A DNA stretch of 64,000 bases from Diprion similis. Lineage: Eukaryota > Arthropoda > Insecta > Hymenoptera > Diprionidae. The translations under genes were made by a program, and so were the position numbers. The notes under the pieces were generated by a model. The model worked only from the letters and a program-made list of their open reading frames with translations. It was not told where the DNA came from and made no database searches. Positions within the stretch are counted from its first letter, which is position 1. Each line of letters begins with the position of its first letter. Location of the stretch: NCBI RefSeq assembly GCF_021155765.1, contig NC_060109.1, positions 831,001 through 895,000 of the forward strand, given 5' to 3'. Positions 37,002-48,800 of the stretch are shown here, piece after piece.

Positions 37002-40000
37002 ATGATGCTGCTCAGGAGTTTCTTCAGACGAATAATCACCGACTTCCGGCACAAGGAGCTGCTTCCGTTGAAGCTGCTGTTTTTCGTTCAGGCAGCGAGT
37101 ACGTATTAAATATTGATGATATAATGTAAACTTCCGTAAAAGAATAATTACACAAATCGTATAGAACGAGAATGAAATTTTTTTTTACGACGATTACGCG
37201 AAAACAGAATGCGAAAATAATATTGTTCACAGTTTTTTTCACCGTCATTACGATTTACGATCTTCCTCGCGAGTCCTCTTCAAAATTGCTTGCCATCTAC
37301 AGAAGATCAGAAAGGAGAATTAGAATAAAAATAAAATGCGCGAAGGCCCGAGGCTAGTGCTCAATCATCTTCTTAATAATTCACTGACGGCGGCATCAAA
37401 TCCCGTGTACAACCTGACATATGAACGTTATTTTATGTACTTGAGACGTAGGCGGAAGGCAGCTGAGTACTTACAATTATAATATAATGTATGTGTGGGT
37501 AAACCTACGTATTATATTTTCGCTTAATGCGCCTCAAGGTGTTTCTACATAATATTTACCCCCCGAATTAGTAGATGGAAAAAGTTAACGAGATAAAAAA
37601 AACCATTGAACACCTTCAAATAATATCTCCAGGATATACCAGGTCATTTCATGGGAATTCGAGATGGATTATTTATCACAGGATGAATTCGCCTACTTTT
37701 ATGCAATTCGAAGGACATACTGACGAAGTACGCCTGCAATTATGCAATATGGTATGCTACGTTGTATTTCCAATTGTCAAAATTCCGGCGAGTTTTTGTC
37801 AAACGTATCCCATATTGCATAAATTCAGGCGGATTTACCAACATTTCCACGAAATAACAGTTTGATTGTGTTCAAGCTTTTAGAGAAGTTGTTTTGTTTA
37901 GCAACAAATTCAAATCAATTCCCATTGTATGCAGTATCCTCCAGACATATATTTTACTTAACTTATGAATACGCATTCGATTATGCCTAGCCTACGTACC
38001 GTTTGCCAGCAATTAATTCGCGTCACGTCTCACCCATTGACACTTGAATCTGGTGACGTATATAAGATCTGTCAATAATGAGTCATTGAGCAAACGCACC
38101 GCTGGAAATATTCCGCCGAAAAATGGCAAACCAAGTTAGAAAAATTGTCACTAAAAATTTTTCACCTTGTGATTAGGTGTTTTCTTCTTATTTGGTTTTG
38201 CTGCCTTAAATAAAGTTCGGGTTATTTGTTGTTTGGATAATAATGTCAATCACTTGCTATCATCGTTATTATCGGATTCGAATTTTCCACACGATTTCGG
38301 CTCACACTTCATAACAATTTGATGAATTTCCATAGCATTGTACGTACTTTATCCTTACCTGACAATCCACATGCGAGAACTGGGCGTAAGCGTCGAAGAA
38401 ACGGCAATAATGAGCGCAGTTACACCGGTCGTGGCAATAGTAATGCCACCTTTAGCTGGCATGATAGCTGACAGAATCGGAAACTTCAAGGTACGCATTC
38501 GCATGATTACAAATTGCAATGCCATCGGCCATGAGTCGTAAATAATTTCCTTACCGAAAATTTCATAATATATTAAACCCGAAAGAATTTTTATCGGTAT
38601 TTAATTCCCACAAATCTATTGCTTCACGATTTTTTTTTTCTTGTGTGTTTAATCGTACAGATTTCTGTTCTTGTAAGAAATTTTTTTTTCTGAATCTCTA
38701 ATCATCAGGAAATTATTTCTACTTCAATGGAAATAATTCAGGTGTCTGAATATTGCAAAAATAATCTTAAAACTTCCGATTATACAATAACACGTTTTGC
38801 TCGAAAACCATTAAACCTGGCGATAAATTTTTTGCCTATTCGCACCCGCAGATATTGCTGTCCCTGTTTTCATCCCTTGGAGGAGCAGCAGCCCTTCTGC
38901 TTCTTCTTGTACCCGTAGGAAGGGTGACGGTCCGATTTCCTGAGAGGGTTGTAATGGACCTGGGCTGTCCGGGATCGAACGGTGATCTCGTATACACAAT
39001 GAGCCAGGTACACCCCTGCGAGACAAAACTCGCCCCGGAAATCGCTACGCGAATAGAAAGTTGCGGGTAGGTGAAAGAAAGGCACTAAATTGGCGTAAAA
39101 CATGCTCGCGTTGTGCGAGAAATATCTATTTATGTGGCATGCCCGTAAACCACCTGTTTTTTTTTTTGGCAAGGATAAAGATTTCAGAACGAGCTGAAGG
39201 TGAGCCGGAAGCGAGTCGGAAGCGAGTACTGAAATTATCCGCGCCAAAAAACGGTTTACAGGCATGCCACATACAATATTTTTTACGGTATGGGCATTGA
39301 AAAGCAAAACGAAGAGTGAGGTTATGTCGCGATCTGTTCGACGAAGCTACTTTATTCGACAGTTTAGGATGCGCACTTCGAACTGCGCGTCAAAACTGCG
39401 GAATAAAGACTTTATTCCGCAACTTTGTTCACTGCCGTATAAAGCGTCACTTCACGGAACGAAAACTGCCACAAAAAGTGGACTTTTCAATGCCCATGCC
39501 GTAAAAAGAAACTTATGAGACAAAATTAAATGGACAAAAAATAATTCGAGTAATAGTAAATATTGTCATTTGTTGTTAATTTTGTTGTAAAAATTTGTTC
39601 ACCTCATAATACATACCTGCTTTAAATCGGCTAATATTATTTCTTCGCAATGTTAAAAGTCGATATTTCAATACATTATTATTGCTGCTCGTTTATTCGT
39701 TTATTTCTACCCCTCGTTTTTTCTTTTACCTGTATCCCCTTACGTGCAGGTACATTTGCCACGTCGATTTGCACAACGACACCGAGGTTCAGGCTGTCTT
39801 GGCATCCAGAGGATACACCGTCAGGCATTACGATCTTACAACGGGCTCAAATCTTTCCTATAAATACACGATCTCGAAATCGGAATTACCTCAGGTGACT
39901 ATAACACATTTATTATCTATTTATACTTATTACTTTTTATTAATTACTTTTCTTCAAGTACTAATCAGTAGAAGTTCATTGAATAATAGTCTTGAAGAAT

Positions 40001-43000
40001 ATAACTTGTTTTTATGGATTATAAATATCAGTGTAATAAAAATTATAACTGCGCATGACCTCCAAGCGATTACTCGAAAGTTATAATTTATATTCTTGGC
40101 AAGTAAGTAGTAGTAGTAAAAGAGAATATTCATTACGCGGAAACAACATGTTCTTGGATTATAAAGGAAAATAATCAAAATACAATAAAAAAAAAAAAAA
40201 AAAAAAATTTGCATTATAACTGATCTGTGACAATGAATTTGATGAACTTTGCAGACGATTATTAAAACTACGTCAGATGACGTGAGGGAGCACCGTTTAC
40301 TTTCTAACAATGATTTCTACAAGACGTCAATAAGGCAGCTCTCAAAAAGTACTTACTTCTTTCCCACGAGCAAACTCTACGAATTCACTTGCACAGAATC
40401 AAACGTCACGATAAACCAGACTCGGTGTTCCTTTGGACGATTCGGAAATAAGGTAAGAGACTTGGAGTTATTTTCAAGTAGTTTTTCACACAAAGAAAAA
40501 ATCTTTAGCATATTTCCATTATTGGAAATTCCGTAAAAAAAAAAACACGGAAAAATCCATGTTTCCATCCAATAAAATCGGATTCTGTGCAACTTCTCAC
40601 TAAGTTCCTGATTTAAAGAAATGTTCCGCTACCAAGAGACCAGGAAATTATAGAGAGTCCTAAAACCTGACCTAAATCCTCCGTGAAACACGCCGCTTTC
40701 TCGTGCCACCAGCTCCGACGATCGAGACGGCTAAATACGCGATGATGATTCGACATTTTTATTAATGCAAAACAAAATCTCAAGAGATTCCAAACACGGT
40801 TGAATGAACAAAAAATTGCCGAGTCATAGCACATAATAGATGAATGCGAATATGAATGATCGCTCCGTTCCGGGATATTCCATTCCTAATCTTGTCGCTT
40901 TACTCGTTGCCTTTAGCGAATCTTGTTATTGTTGTAGTTGTTGTTATGTTATGTTGAATATTTTTTGTTCCTTTTAATTTCGTTCTAATTATTTTATTTT
41001 TGTTTTATGAACAGGGAAACAAAAGCGGAGACGTGAATTACCACAATTACAATTCGACGCTGAGGCTTTTGAACGCTACCGATATAGACACGCTGGAGGC
41101 GAAACGGAGATACTTGGGAGAGACGATATCGTGGACCGGGAAACCCGGTTTCCAAAAACCAAATTGCATTAATCCTGACCGGAAGGATCAGCGAGTTATC
41201 CTGACGGTGCCGTTGGTGAATTACACCGCTGGCAATGAGGTTTACAAGTCGTTGTTCATCGACGGATGCAGCAAAAGGTGCGTCGTTACAGCGCCGAGGA
41301 AGGATGTCTGCTCTAACATGAACACACAGATCGAGTACGACGTCAGTTTGACGTTTTGGCTGTACCTAGCGATCAGGGTTTTCATCAGTAAGTCTGGCGA
41401 GAGTGAAAATTCAAAGAGATACTAAGAAACGTGGTTTTACATTCGTAATCCATTTCGATTTCAAAAGAACCATTGAATTTTGGAACGAAATATATGCGTT
41501 CATAGTTTCGAACATTGATGTTGGAGGAAATTGATTAAAAATGACTCGAGGATCCATGAATAATCGCTTTGTTCACAGGTATGATCGGTGGAACAGCATT
41601 TGCGATGTTCGAAGGAGCTGTTATCGCCATTTTGAGAGACCAAAAAGCGGATTACGGACTCCAGAGGATATATGGAACGATAGGTGGAATGATATCGTCT
41701 CTCCTCTCAGGGCTTTTGATCGACTACGCGAGCAGCGGAAAAGAGTACACGGATTTCAGGTGTGGATTTTGAATAGTTGGACACCAAGATTAAACGAACT
41801 AGAAAACTGAAGAAGGCGAAAAAAACGCCGTCTTTTCTGTTACACCTTTTTTTCTATCCATTTCAGACCGGCCTTCTACCTCTACGCGGGACTAAAAATC
41901 CTTTCCGGTCTGCTCATGCTGACAATAAATTTGGAATTCAAAGCTCCCGCCAATAACGTCGTCAGCGACGTGATGAGCGTTCTCAAAAACATCGAAATCG
42001 TCGCGCTCTTCATAGCCTGCTTTGTTCTGGGTACGCATTACGTCATAAGTTGAATTCAAACTAATGAAACACACACCTTGGATCGTTTAAGATTTCTATC
42101 GATTCAACCTTCTTGACGAGCTATCAAGTTTTTCATTTCTTTTCATTTCTCATCTTTCGAACAAGTCTGCAATGCATTTTTCCAGACATCTAATTTTTGA
42201 CAAAAAAAAAAAAAAAAAATTGGCAAGAAATGTAACCGATCGTCGGAGTTTCTTCGTCAATCGCTTTGCGGCATCTTGTTAATTGGTCGGGTGCATGCAC
42301 ATGCACGACTCGATATGGTACGATTAAATTTCAGCTCGTGTATGCGGATTGATCGTCAGTCGGAATACTGATCACGTTTGAAAATTAACAGCATTCGCAG
42401 TGTCGCGCATCCCGGCGACCGTGACACAACAAAACGTCACCAAGGCGACAATAATAACCGGAAATTGCGCAACGATCGACGACGACGACGGCTTTCGTTT
42501 CGCTTTAACGCACAACTGATTGGTCAAATTATAATGCATTGAATACTCGACGAGTGCATCACGTATACATGTACACATGTATAAATGTTTAAATTTAATT
42601 CGAGAGGCAGAGCGTGGCTAATTTGCTGCAGTTGACATTTCCCATCGTTCGAATATCGGGGTCATTCTGATCCGAAAATTCGTGAAAAATTCACTAGAAA
42701 CGCAGTAGTGTGCCAAAACTTTAATATCGCCTCCAGGAGACCCTCAAAATATGTTTTTCCACCTCCAATTCTTGTGCATTTCTTTAGGAACTGCGTGGGG
42801 TTACATCGAGTCCTTTTTATTCTGGCTCCTCCAGGACTTGGGGGGCTCGAGATCGCTCATGGGTATAACCATAACGGTCGGTGGCCTCGCGGGAATTCCG
42901 CTGCTCGTCATGTCCGGTCCGATAATTGAGAAGATTGGGCACGCAAATGTACTCTTCATTGGTTTCATTTTCTACGCAGTGCGACTCCTAGGTGAGTTCG

Positions 43001-44453
43001 GCAATTGACAATCCAACAATTATACTCGAAATTTGCAAATTTATTTACGAAAACCAACTCGATACTTCTCGATAAAGCATGATGTTTACTTAAAAGAGTT
43101 ACTCCCAGACCTCAGAAACTTTTAGAGATGTCTCTTTGCCCTGGAACATAGAACTCTTGATCTGTTAGTGCTTCATCCATTGGATCGTTTTTGATATAGA
43201 TTAATAATGGATCCTTCGGGAGGTCTGATATTCTCGTTGATAGTCTTTTCAACATTAATTTCGCAGGATACTCGCTGATCTACAATCCCTGGCTGTGCCT
43301 CATATTTGAAGCTCTTGAATCAGTGACTTCATCCCTGAGTTTTACAGCGGCCGTTACTTACGCGGCGAAACTTTCAACGACGACGACAGATAGCTCAATT
43401 CAAGGTCTTCTAGGGGGGCTTTACTACGGTGTTGGTGAGCACAAGTTTATGAATAATAATAAATTCGTGGTATTCGTTTAACTAAATTTAAGTTTAAGTT
43501 ATTATCTGATTTTTCGAGATTACGCGTATGTGAGATTTTACAAAAGAAAAGGGACAAACCCGCCTGTTTTTAGGCAACTTACATTACGTCCGTGTGTTTA
43601 TATTGCCTGTATAAAAAGAGGCTAAGTAAATCCAATTGCCTACATACAGGCGGATTTGTTGCTTCTTCGTAATTCTTTGAACCTCATCATGTAGCCAAAA
43701 AGTGCCTGACCCGTTTTCAAGTGAAAAAAATCACTTCGTTTGATGTATTCAGTAGAATAAACTCTCAAACGGATGTTAGACGGAAAAAATACATTTTTTA
43801 ACCATTCGAAACAAACTTTTTCAGGCAAAGGATCGGGGAGTCTGATCGGCGGCTACCTGATGAAGGCTTTCGGTACGCGGCCAACGTACCAAATATTTTC
43901 AGGAATGTCGCTGGTGACGGGTATAGTGTATTTCCTGTTCAACGCGCTTTACCTACGAAAGCGACCGCAGGTTGAGGGCAACGACATAGTGAAAAAGAAG
44001 CCCAAGAAGGTGGAAAAGTCAGAGGGCGAGTCGCAGACAGGGGTTGAAATCGAGCCAAAGGAAAAATCGGGGGTGATATTCACCAAGGATAAGTTATCCT
44101 ACGGTTCGGAAAACAAGGCGTTTTCGGTGGAGGACGACGTGGATATCGAGAAAAGAACCGCGCAAAAAACTAAACCGGAAATGCATGAGGCTAAGGAAAT
44201 GGAGGCGATCAAAAACGCGAGGAATCTCGATAGGATAGAGAAAATCGACGAGGCTGAGAGAAACGGGGGAAATGAGATCAAGGACTCGAGGGACGAGACC
44301 GTAACCGATGACGTCGAAAGCGGAGACGGAAGTGCCGTGAAGGTCGCCGGCTCACTAAACGGAAGTACCAATCTCGCATACGACAAGGAGGACGACGATG
44401 ATACGGGAAAGTGCAATGTCACGATCGAAAAACAGCCCGAAGATAGAAAATAA
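37002..44453 (+). CDS. MFSD6: MFSD6-like major facilitator superfamily transporter, 842 aa
   Basis: Eleven exons join in phase with GT-AG ends: 37002-37098, 38336-38490, 38852-39066, 39750-39894, 40255-40452, 41015-41387, 41579-41759, 41867-42030, 42788-42991, 43267-43434, 43825-44453. The total is 2529 nt; vertebrate MFSD6 is about 790 aa. It is a multi-pass membrane protein: first helix about 24-48 (LLPLKLLFF onward), second about 58-80 ending in MFS motif A (GMIADRIGNFK, 74-84), third at the start of exon 3. A large loop (about 115-375) carries several Cys and five N-glycosylation sequons (NVT, NQT, NST, NAT, NYT). The remaining helices follow from FWLYLAIRVFI to YFLFNALYLRKRP at about 681. 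MFSD6 hallmarks include GTAWGYIESFLFWLLQDLGG and PIIEKIGHANV. Substrate unknown. A highly charged tail of 161 residues (Lys/Glu/Asp-rich) is probably disordered and cytosolic. Confidence 0.9.
37689..37835. repeat. Palindromic repeat cluster in MFSD6-like intron 1
   Basis: A CGCCT...TTATGCAAT module occurs twice directly (about 37690 and 37731) and once inverted (about 37811-37833; reverse complement CCGCCTGAATTTATGCAAT). The last two form a hairpin of about 105 bp. A 96-codon open frame (37575-37865) spans this DNA but is better explained by the repeats. It looks like a small non-autonomous element. Confidence 0.65.
39131..39273. mobile_element. Inverted-repeat element A in MFSD6-like intron 3
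   Basis: The left arm starts tatgtggcatgcccgtaaac. The right arm ends gtttacaggcatgccacata. The arms pair for about 50 bases with small gaps, and the centre holds a direct repeat of cggaagcgagt. No coding capacity. It abuts a second inverted repeat only 6 bases away. Confidence 0.75.
39280..39507. mobile_element. Inverted-repeat element B (MITE-like) in MFSD6-like intron 3
   Basis: Terminal inverted repeats of 25 bases with one mismatch: tttttacggtatgggcattg at the left; the right end reverse-complements to tttttacggcatgggcattg. Inside is a further hairpin around gcggaataaag/ctttattccgc. No transposase. Superfamily not determined; no convincing target duplication. Confidence 0.78.
43554..43659. 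repeat. Palindromic element (CCGCCTG type) in MFSD6-like intron 10
   Basis: The left arm acaaacccgcctgtttttag pairs with a right arm whose complement is acaaatccgcctgtatgtag. Pairing continues through aggcaa. Total 106 bp. It shares the CCGCCTG terminus and the caggcggattt end with the intron 1 element, suggesting one dispersed family. Confidence 0.7.
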
Positions 44454-46640
44454 ATGAATTTACGAAGATAATTCAAGACAGGATTGTTAAAGGTGAATAT
44501 TTTGTTCAAAGAAAGTAGAAAATTAAGTATCGTCGAATGTAGAAGAAAGAAAAAACGCCAAACGGCGTTCGTTGGATTCCCAAACAGTGATTTTCAAGAC
44601 ATCAAACCCAATTGCCATAGATCACTGAATTACCCAAAAAGATTTCTGAAGTTTTTTAAACCGAGATCTCGTACAATTTTGCGAATACACGTCGTAACAT
44701 AATTTTTTTTATCGATGGTATATTAAGCACAAAGCTTAATCTGCGCGATAGAATGAAAAGAAAATTCGATAAGAAGATGATCTATACACTGTGATTTTCA
44801 AACAAGTTCGGGGCAAAGAAGTCGGAGGTAGCGCCAACTGGTGATGGCGTCGAGAATCAGCGCGACGTTCACGTAATTTAAAATCAGTTGTAGATATACT
44901 CGCAAATTTTTTTTTTTTTTTTTCATCGATGAACTTGAGCGATAATTTTTCTTCACTTCTTTTATTACCCATTATTCTATACCATTCTGAAAAGAATTCG
45001 TTACCCGTAATGTCAATATCAGGCGAGACAAGAGGTAAATAGTAAGATAAAAAAAAAAAAATGTAAACATATTATAAATTATAGATAAGCTCCGCATACA
45101 TTTGAAATACGATTAAACGAATGACTGTAAAGTAATTTTTATTTACCGTGTAGGTAGTATAGATAGGTATATATAATTATAGCAGCTGGGTATATGCATA
45201 TTATTAATAGAAATATCAGTTATATCGACGTTCAATATACGTACGTTATGTTTTATTATTTATATTTTTCTCGATAATAATGACGATGTTACGTACGCAG
45301 ATATAAGACGCATAACTGTTACATTAGTTTGTGAGAAAGAAAAAAAAAGTTCTGAAAAAAAACACGCTTCTCAAGAATATTCTGTACCTAGTTTTCATAC
45401 TATTTTCAACGCAGTAGTCGGTGTCCCTAATCGAAAAACCTTCTATTTATGCTCTCGATTGATCTAGGAAAAATATTTAACAATACCTATAAATACCTGA
45501 ATGTGTGCAAATAACTGTGCAAATATGGTGCAAAAATGCAAATGTATCAGAGATTTCTCAATCAAATAACTTGGGATCGCACGTGAATATGGTCATACAT
45601 ACATATACATAATAGTGAGATTTCATAGCAGGAAACAATGCGACGGGAGAGACCGGGGTCTGATATTTAAGACGTAAAACCACGGCACGCGGGGTGCAGG
45701 TAAATATTATAATAATAAAAATAACGTTAAAAGTTTATTTAATTTAGTGTAAGAAAACCGTCGACCAGGTTATTTCTCCCCTGCATTTAGATATTAGTGA
45801 TTAGCGTTTAGATAATGTAAAATAGAAAAAAAAAAAAACGAGGCTACTTTTTTGTGTATCCCAAAATTTTCAGATTATGAACACAATACTGTACGTGTAT
45901 ATCAGTGTTTTTAGAATAATTATTGTGAACAACTTTTAACCACATACTGATATATTAATTAATGTTGATGAATAAAAAAAAAATTTTGAAAATTTCGTAC
46001 GTCTCCAAAACTTGTCGTTTTTCTTATTTCACTTTTTACAACGTTTTTAATCATCTTCGTCAAAAATCTGAATTCTAAACACGAAGAATTCCAGAGCTTG
46101 AATTTTTCTTCTTCACGGTCTTTCGTGACCTCTGCAGTGTCGGTGAAATATGGGGCAAATTATCAACTAACACAGAAGGATGAAGAACGTACAACGAATG
46201 TTCCGTTTCCGAAACCTGTAAAATTTCACACGCATCTAGAATAGGATAAGGACCATCGTTCAAAGTTTATTCTCACTTTGGTGAATCTGAATCTTTAATA
46301 ACGTTTCGGAATGCTCGTAACGGTCTGTTACAGTTTGTCAAAGAAATTAGGAGGATTTTTGTCGGAAGAATTTGACCCCGGTTAGCGCCTCATTAGCGTT
46401 GGAAGAATATCTTTTGACACTTGAAAAGCGCCAAGCATTTATTGGTTGTTTCGGAAAAGTCTTAAGTGCACGGAAAACTTCAAACCATCTTAATCACGAG
46501 CATAAAGGTTTTTCGCCACTTTCTCACCCTGCTCGACAATACATAAGTTAGGAAATAAAAATGGCCGACTAAAACGCGAAGTGAGACTCATTGACGGTAT
46601 AGACGGACAGTAACATTGCCACCGACGCGTGTCAGGTACA
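44454..46640 (+). other. 3' region of the MFSD6-like gene and intergenic DNA
   Basis: No further gene seen. Candidate polyadenylation signals (AATAAA) lie at 45714-45719 and 45971-45976; either would give a long AT-rich 3' UTR. Short open frames on the minus strand (for example 46075-46263) lack support. Confidence 0.5.
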
Positions 46641-46650
46641 GTTACGAGTC

Positions 46651-46688
46651 TATATATGAGGTGCAACTGGGCTCGTCTGGTCATTTAG
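46651..46688 (+). promoter_or_regulatory. TATA box plus initiator of the His-rich secreted protein gene
   Basis: TATATATG at 46651 and an arthropod-type initiator TCATTT at 46681-46686. The initiator A at 46683 puts the TATA box at -32, the ideal spacing. The predicted leader is only 22 bases before the ATG at 46705. A focused TATA promoter suits a tightly regulated, tissue-specific gene. Confidence 0.7.
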
Positions 46689-46704
46689 ATGAATAACCGT
46701 TGAG

Positions 46705-48483
46705 ATGAAACGTCAGCTTCTCGTTTTGGCCTTCGCTCTGGGGCTTGCGACCTCTGCAAACCTACCGGAAATAACAACCTACGCCAAAGTGACCAAGAAT
46801 GGAGAAGAGACGAATAATACTCAGGGTGGAGTCGGCGGACCATTAACATGGCTGATCAAGTAAGCACAAGTGATCATTATACGAAATTTAATTGGACCCT
46901 GACATCGGCTTGTCACTACAAATCCTCGTTTTGTTAAAGCACATTATCAATGACCAACAAAACGAAATCCGAAGTTTCGGAGGGGCGAAGTGGCTCCGAC
47001 GTCAGCATCACCGTTTCGCCTGTCTACGTTCCGCCAAGAATTCCTCAACTGCACAAAGGGGAAGCCGTGGATTATCCAACCACAAAGAGGTCGGTAAACT
47101 AACCATAATTCTTGCCTTCATTCGACACAGAGAAGACACACATTTCATATTTTTCAGGTATTCAACTCTCGACGAGGAAATGCTGGCACGTCTAGACTCT
47201 CAGGCGGGTCGAAACAGGGCCCAAGACAGGTTCCATCCTCCAGCAATATTCGAGCACGATATTGCTCACGGAAACGCAATGCGTACAAAGCCGATGGCCA
47301 GTTCATCGTCTTCTTCTTCTTCTTCTTCGTCTTCTTCCGGACCATCCGGTTCATCTTCACAGGACTCGGGCGCGTCCAGCAGCCCGGTTGCCACAGGACC
47401 GGGATACTCTTCACCCATATTTCCGGGTAGTTATGACTACAAACCCCCGAGTTACCTGGACGTCAAGCCAATGACCATGTCCATGGACAGCTACTCACCC
47501 CCCGACTCGATGCCCAAGGTGAGTTGACTGGATTTTGGAACAAATGCACTATTAGATGAAAGTGAAACTTAGTACTTGACACTCTGGACCAGTTCCGTTC
47601 GGCAAACGCTTCTGGGTGTGAGTGTAAATCGAAATCGTCCATTAGGTCGAATCTCAGAGGTCAGAATAGTTAGAAGGTTGAAGTGATTGTAATCAGTGAT
47701 GAGAGATTGTTGTACAAGAATTCAGACAATGAGAAGATCAAAAGCATTTATTCCGAATTTCGACCATTCAGATTGATGAGATTTGATATGAAGGTACACT
47801 GGAGCATCTACTCAGGCGTCCTATTCACATATTGGGTATATCTTAAGGTACCGATGAATGAACCACACAAAAACGTTTCACAGGCTCCAAGTTCGTACGA
47901 CTCGCCATCGATTCCGTATGGACCACCAGCAGACTACCCTGACCACGACCACGACCATGATCATGACCATGACCATGACCACCACGAGTCGGACCCTGAA
48001 CTCAGCAGCGACATTCACTCCTCGGACTTTGGTTCGGGTCCGATATACGGAGGTGCGGTACCGCCAAAGCCAGTGGACTATGCAGGTCACTACGACCATC
48101 CATCGTTCGTGGATGATCCATACATCCACGATCATGACCACGGACACGACTTTCACCACGACATAATATACGACCATATACCGGATGACCACACGACACC
48201 GGAGCCAGAAATGATGGACCAGCGTCTGAACAAGCGACCATACTCGTACTACTTCGTTGGTAAGAAGCTGTGGTACGTACCGCTCTACTTCAGCATCTAC
48301 TTCATCATCTACATCGCCGCTCTTATACTGAAGAGCATCGCCAGGCACAAGATCAACTTCCCACACGCTCTGGCTTCCGCCGTTCAAAGCAGAAGCAACG
48401 ACTCCCCTGGGTGGCTCGACCTCACCGTAAAGGTACTCGAGGGCATTGAGACGGCCAGGAAGAGCTTCGCCCAGAAGGCGTAG
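46705..48483 (+). CDS. Secreted/single-pass His- and Ser-rich protein, unrecognised family, 421 aa
   Basis: Four exons join in phase: 46705-46859, 46940-47089, 47158-47518, 47884-48483 (1266 nt). I do not recognise the family and assign no function. Visible parts are a signal peptide (MKRQLLVLAFALGLATSA), a Ser run of 13 (about 150-162), a Pro/Tyr/Ser-rich stretch, and a 15-residue His/Asp run (about 242-256) with more HDHDHGHD downstream, which could bind Zn or Cu. A KR dibasic precedes PYSYYFVG. One hydrophobic segment (about 352-372, VPLYFSIYFIIYIAALIL) and an amphipathic C-terminus follow. The exon 2 acceptor (ttgttaaag) was chosen because it alone keeps the frame; it is the weakest join. 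The last 200 bases of intron 3 are open in frame with exon 4, so intron retention or another start is conceivable. Minus-strand open frames opposite exon 4 reflect the repeats. Confidence 0.82.
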
Positions 48484-48794
48484 CGTCACTTGGATTCAGT
48501 GTTCGGTTGAATTACCCGTTTTGAGACTGTCGTAGGAAGGTTAGAACGAGGCCATTCCTCTCGATCTAACCTTCTCGTCACTCCAATTGAGCCCCATTGC
48601 GACCAAGTCTTGACACGGTCAAGAATTATTCGCATCTCGGCTATCTAGTGGAGGAGAATGCGAATATGCACAGGATACGGTATCCAGTATGTACCGTACC
48701 GCTGTACATAGTTTAAGCCTTGTGTTTTTTTTTTTGTATTTGTATAATAATTAGCTAAAATTTGTAATATATATCTTCGACGATAAATGAAACC

Positions 48795-48800
48795 AATAAA
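48795..48800 (+). terminator. Polyadenylation signal of the 421-aa protein gene
   Basis: AATAAA about 310 bases after the stop, following an AT-rich trailer. Confidence 0.6.

Noticed and set aside
37575-37865. 96-codon plus-strand frame in MFSD6-like intron 1
   Set aside because: It spans a palindromic repeat cluster; the repeats explain the sequence better than coding.
47878-48489. 203-codon minus-strand frame opposite the His-rich exon
   Set aside because: The repetitive GAC/CAC codons of the sense strand leave no stops on the other strand. The sense frame has signal peptide, splice sites and poly-A signal.
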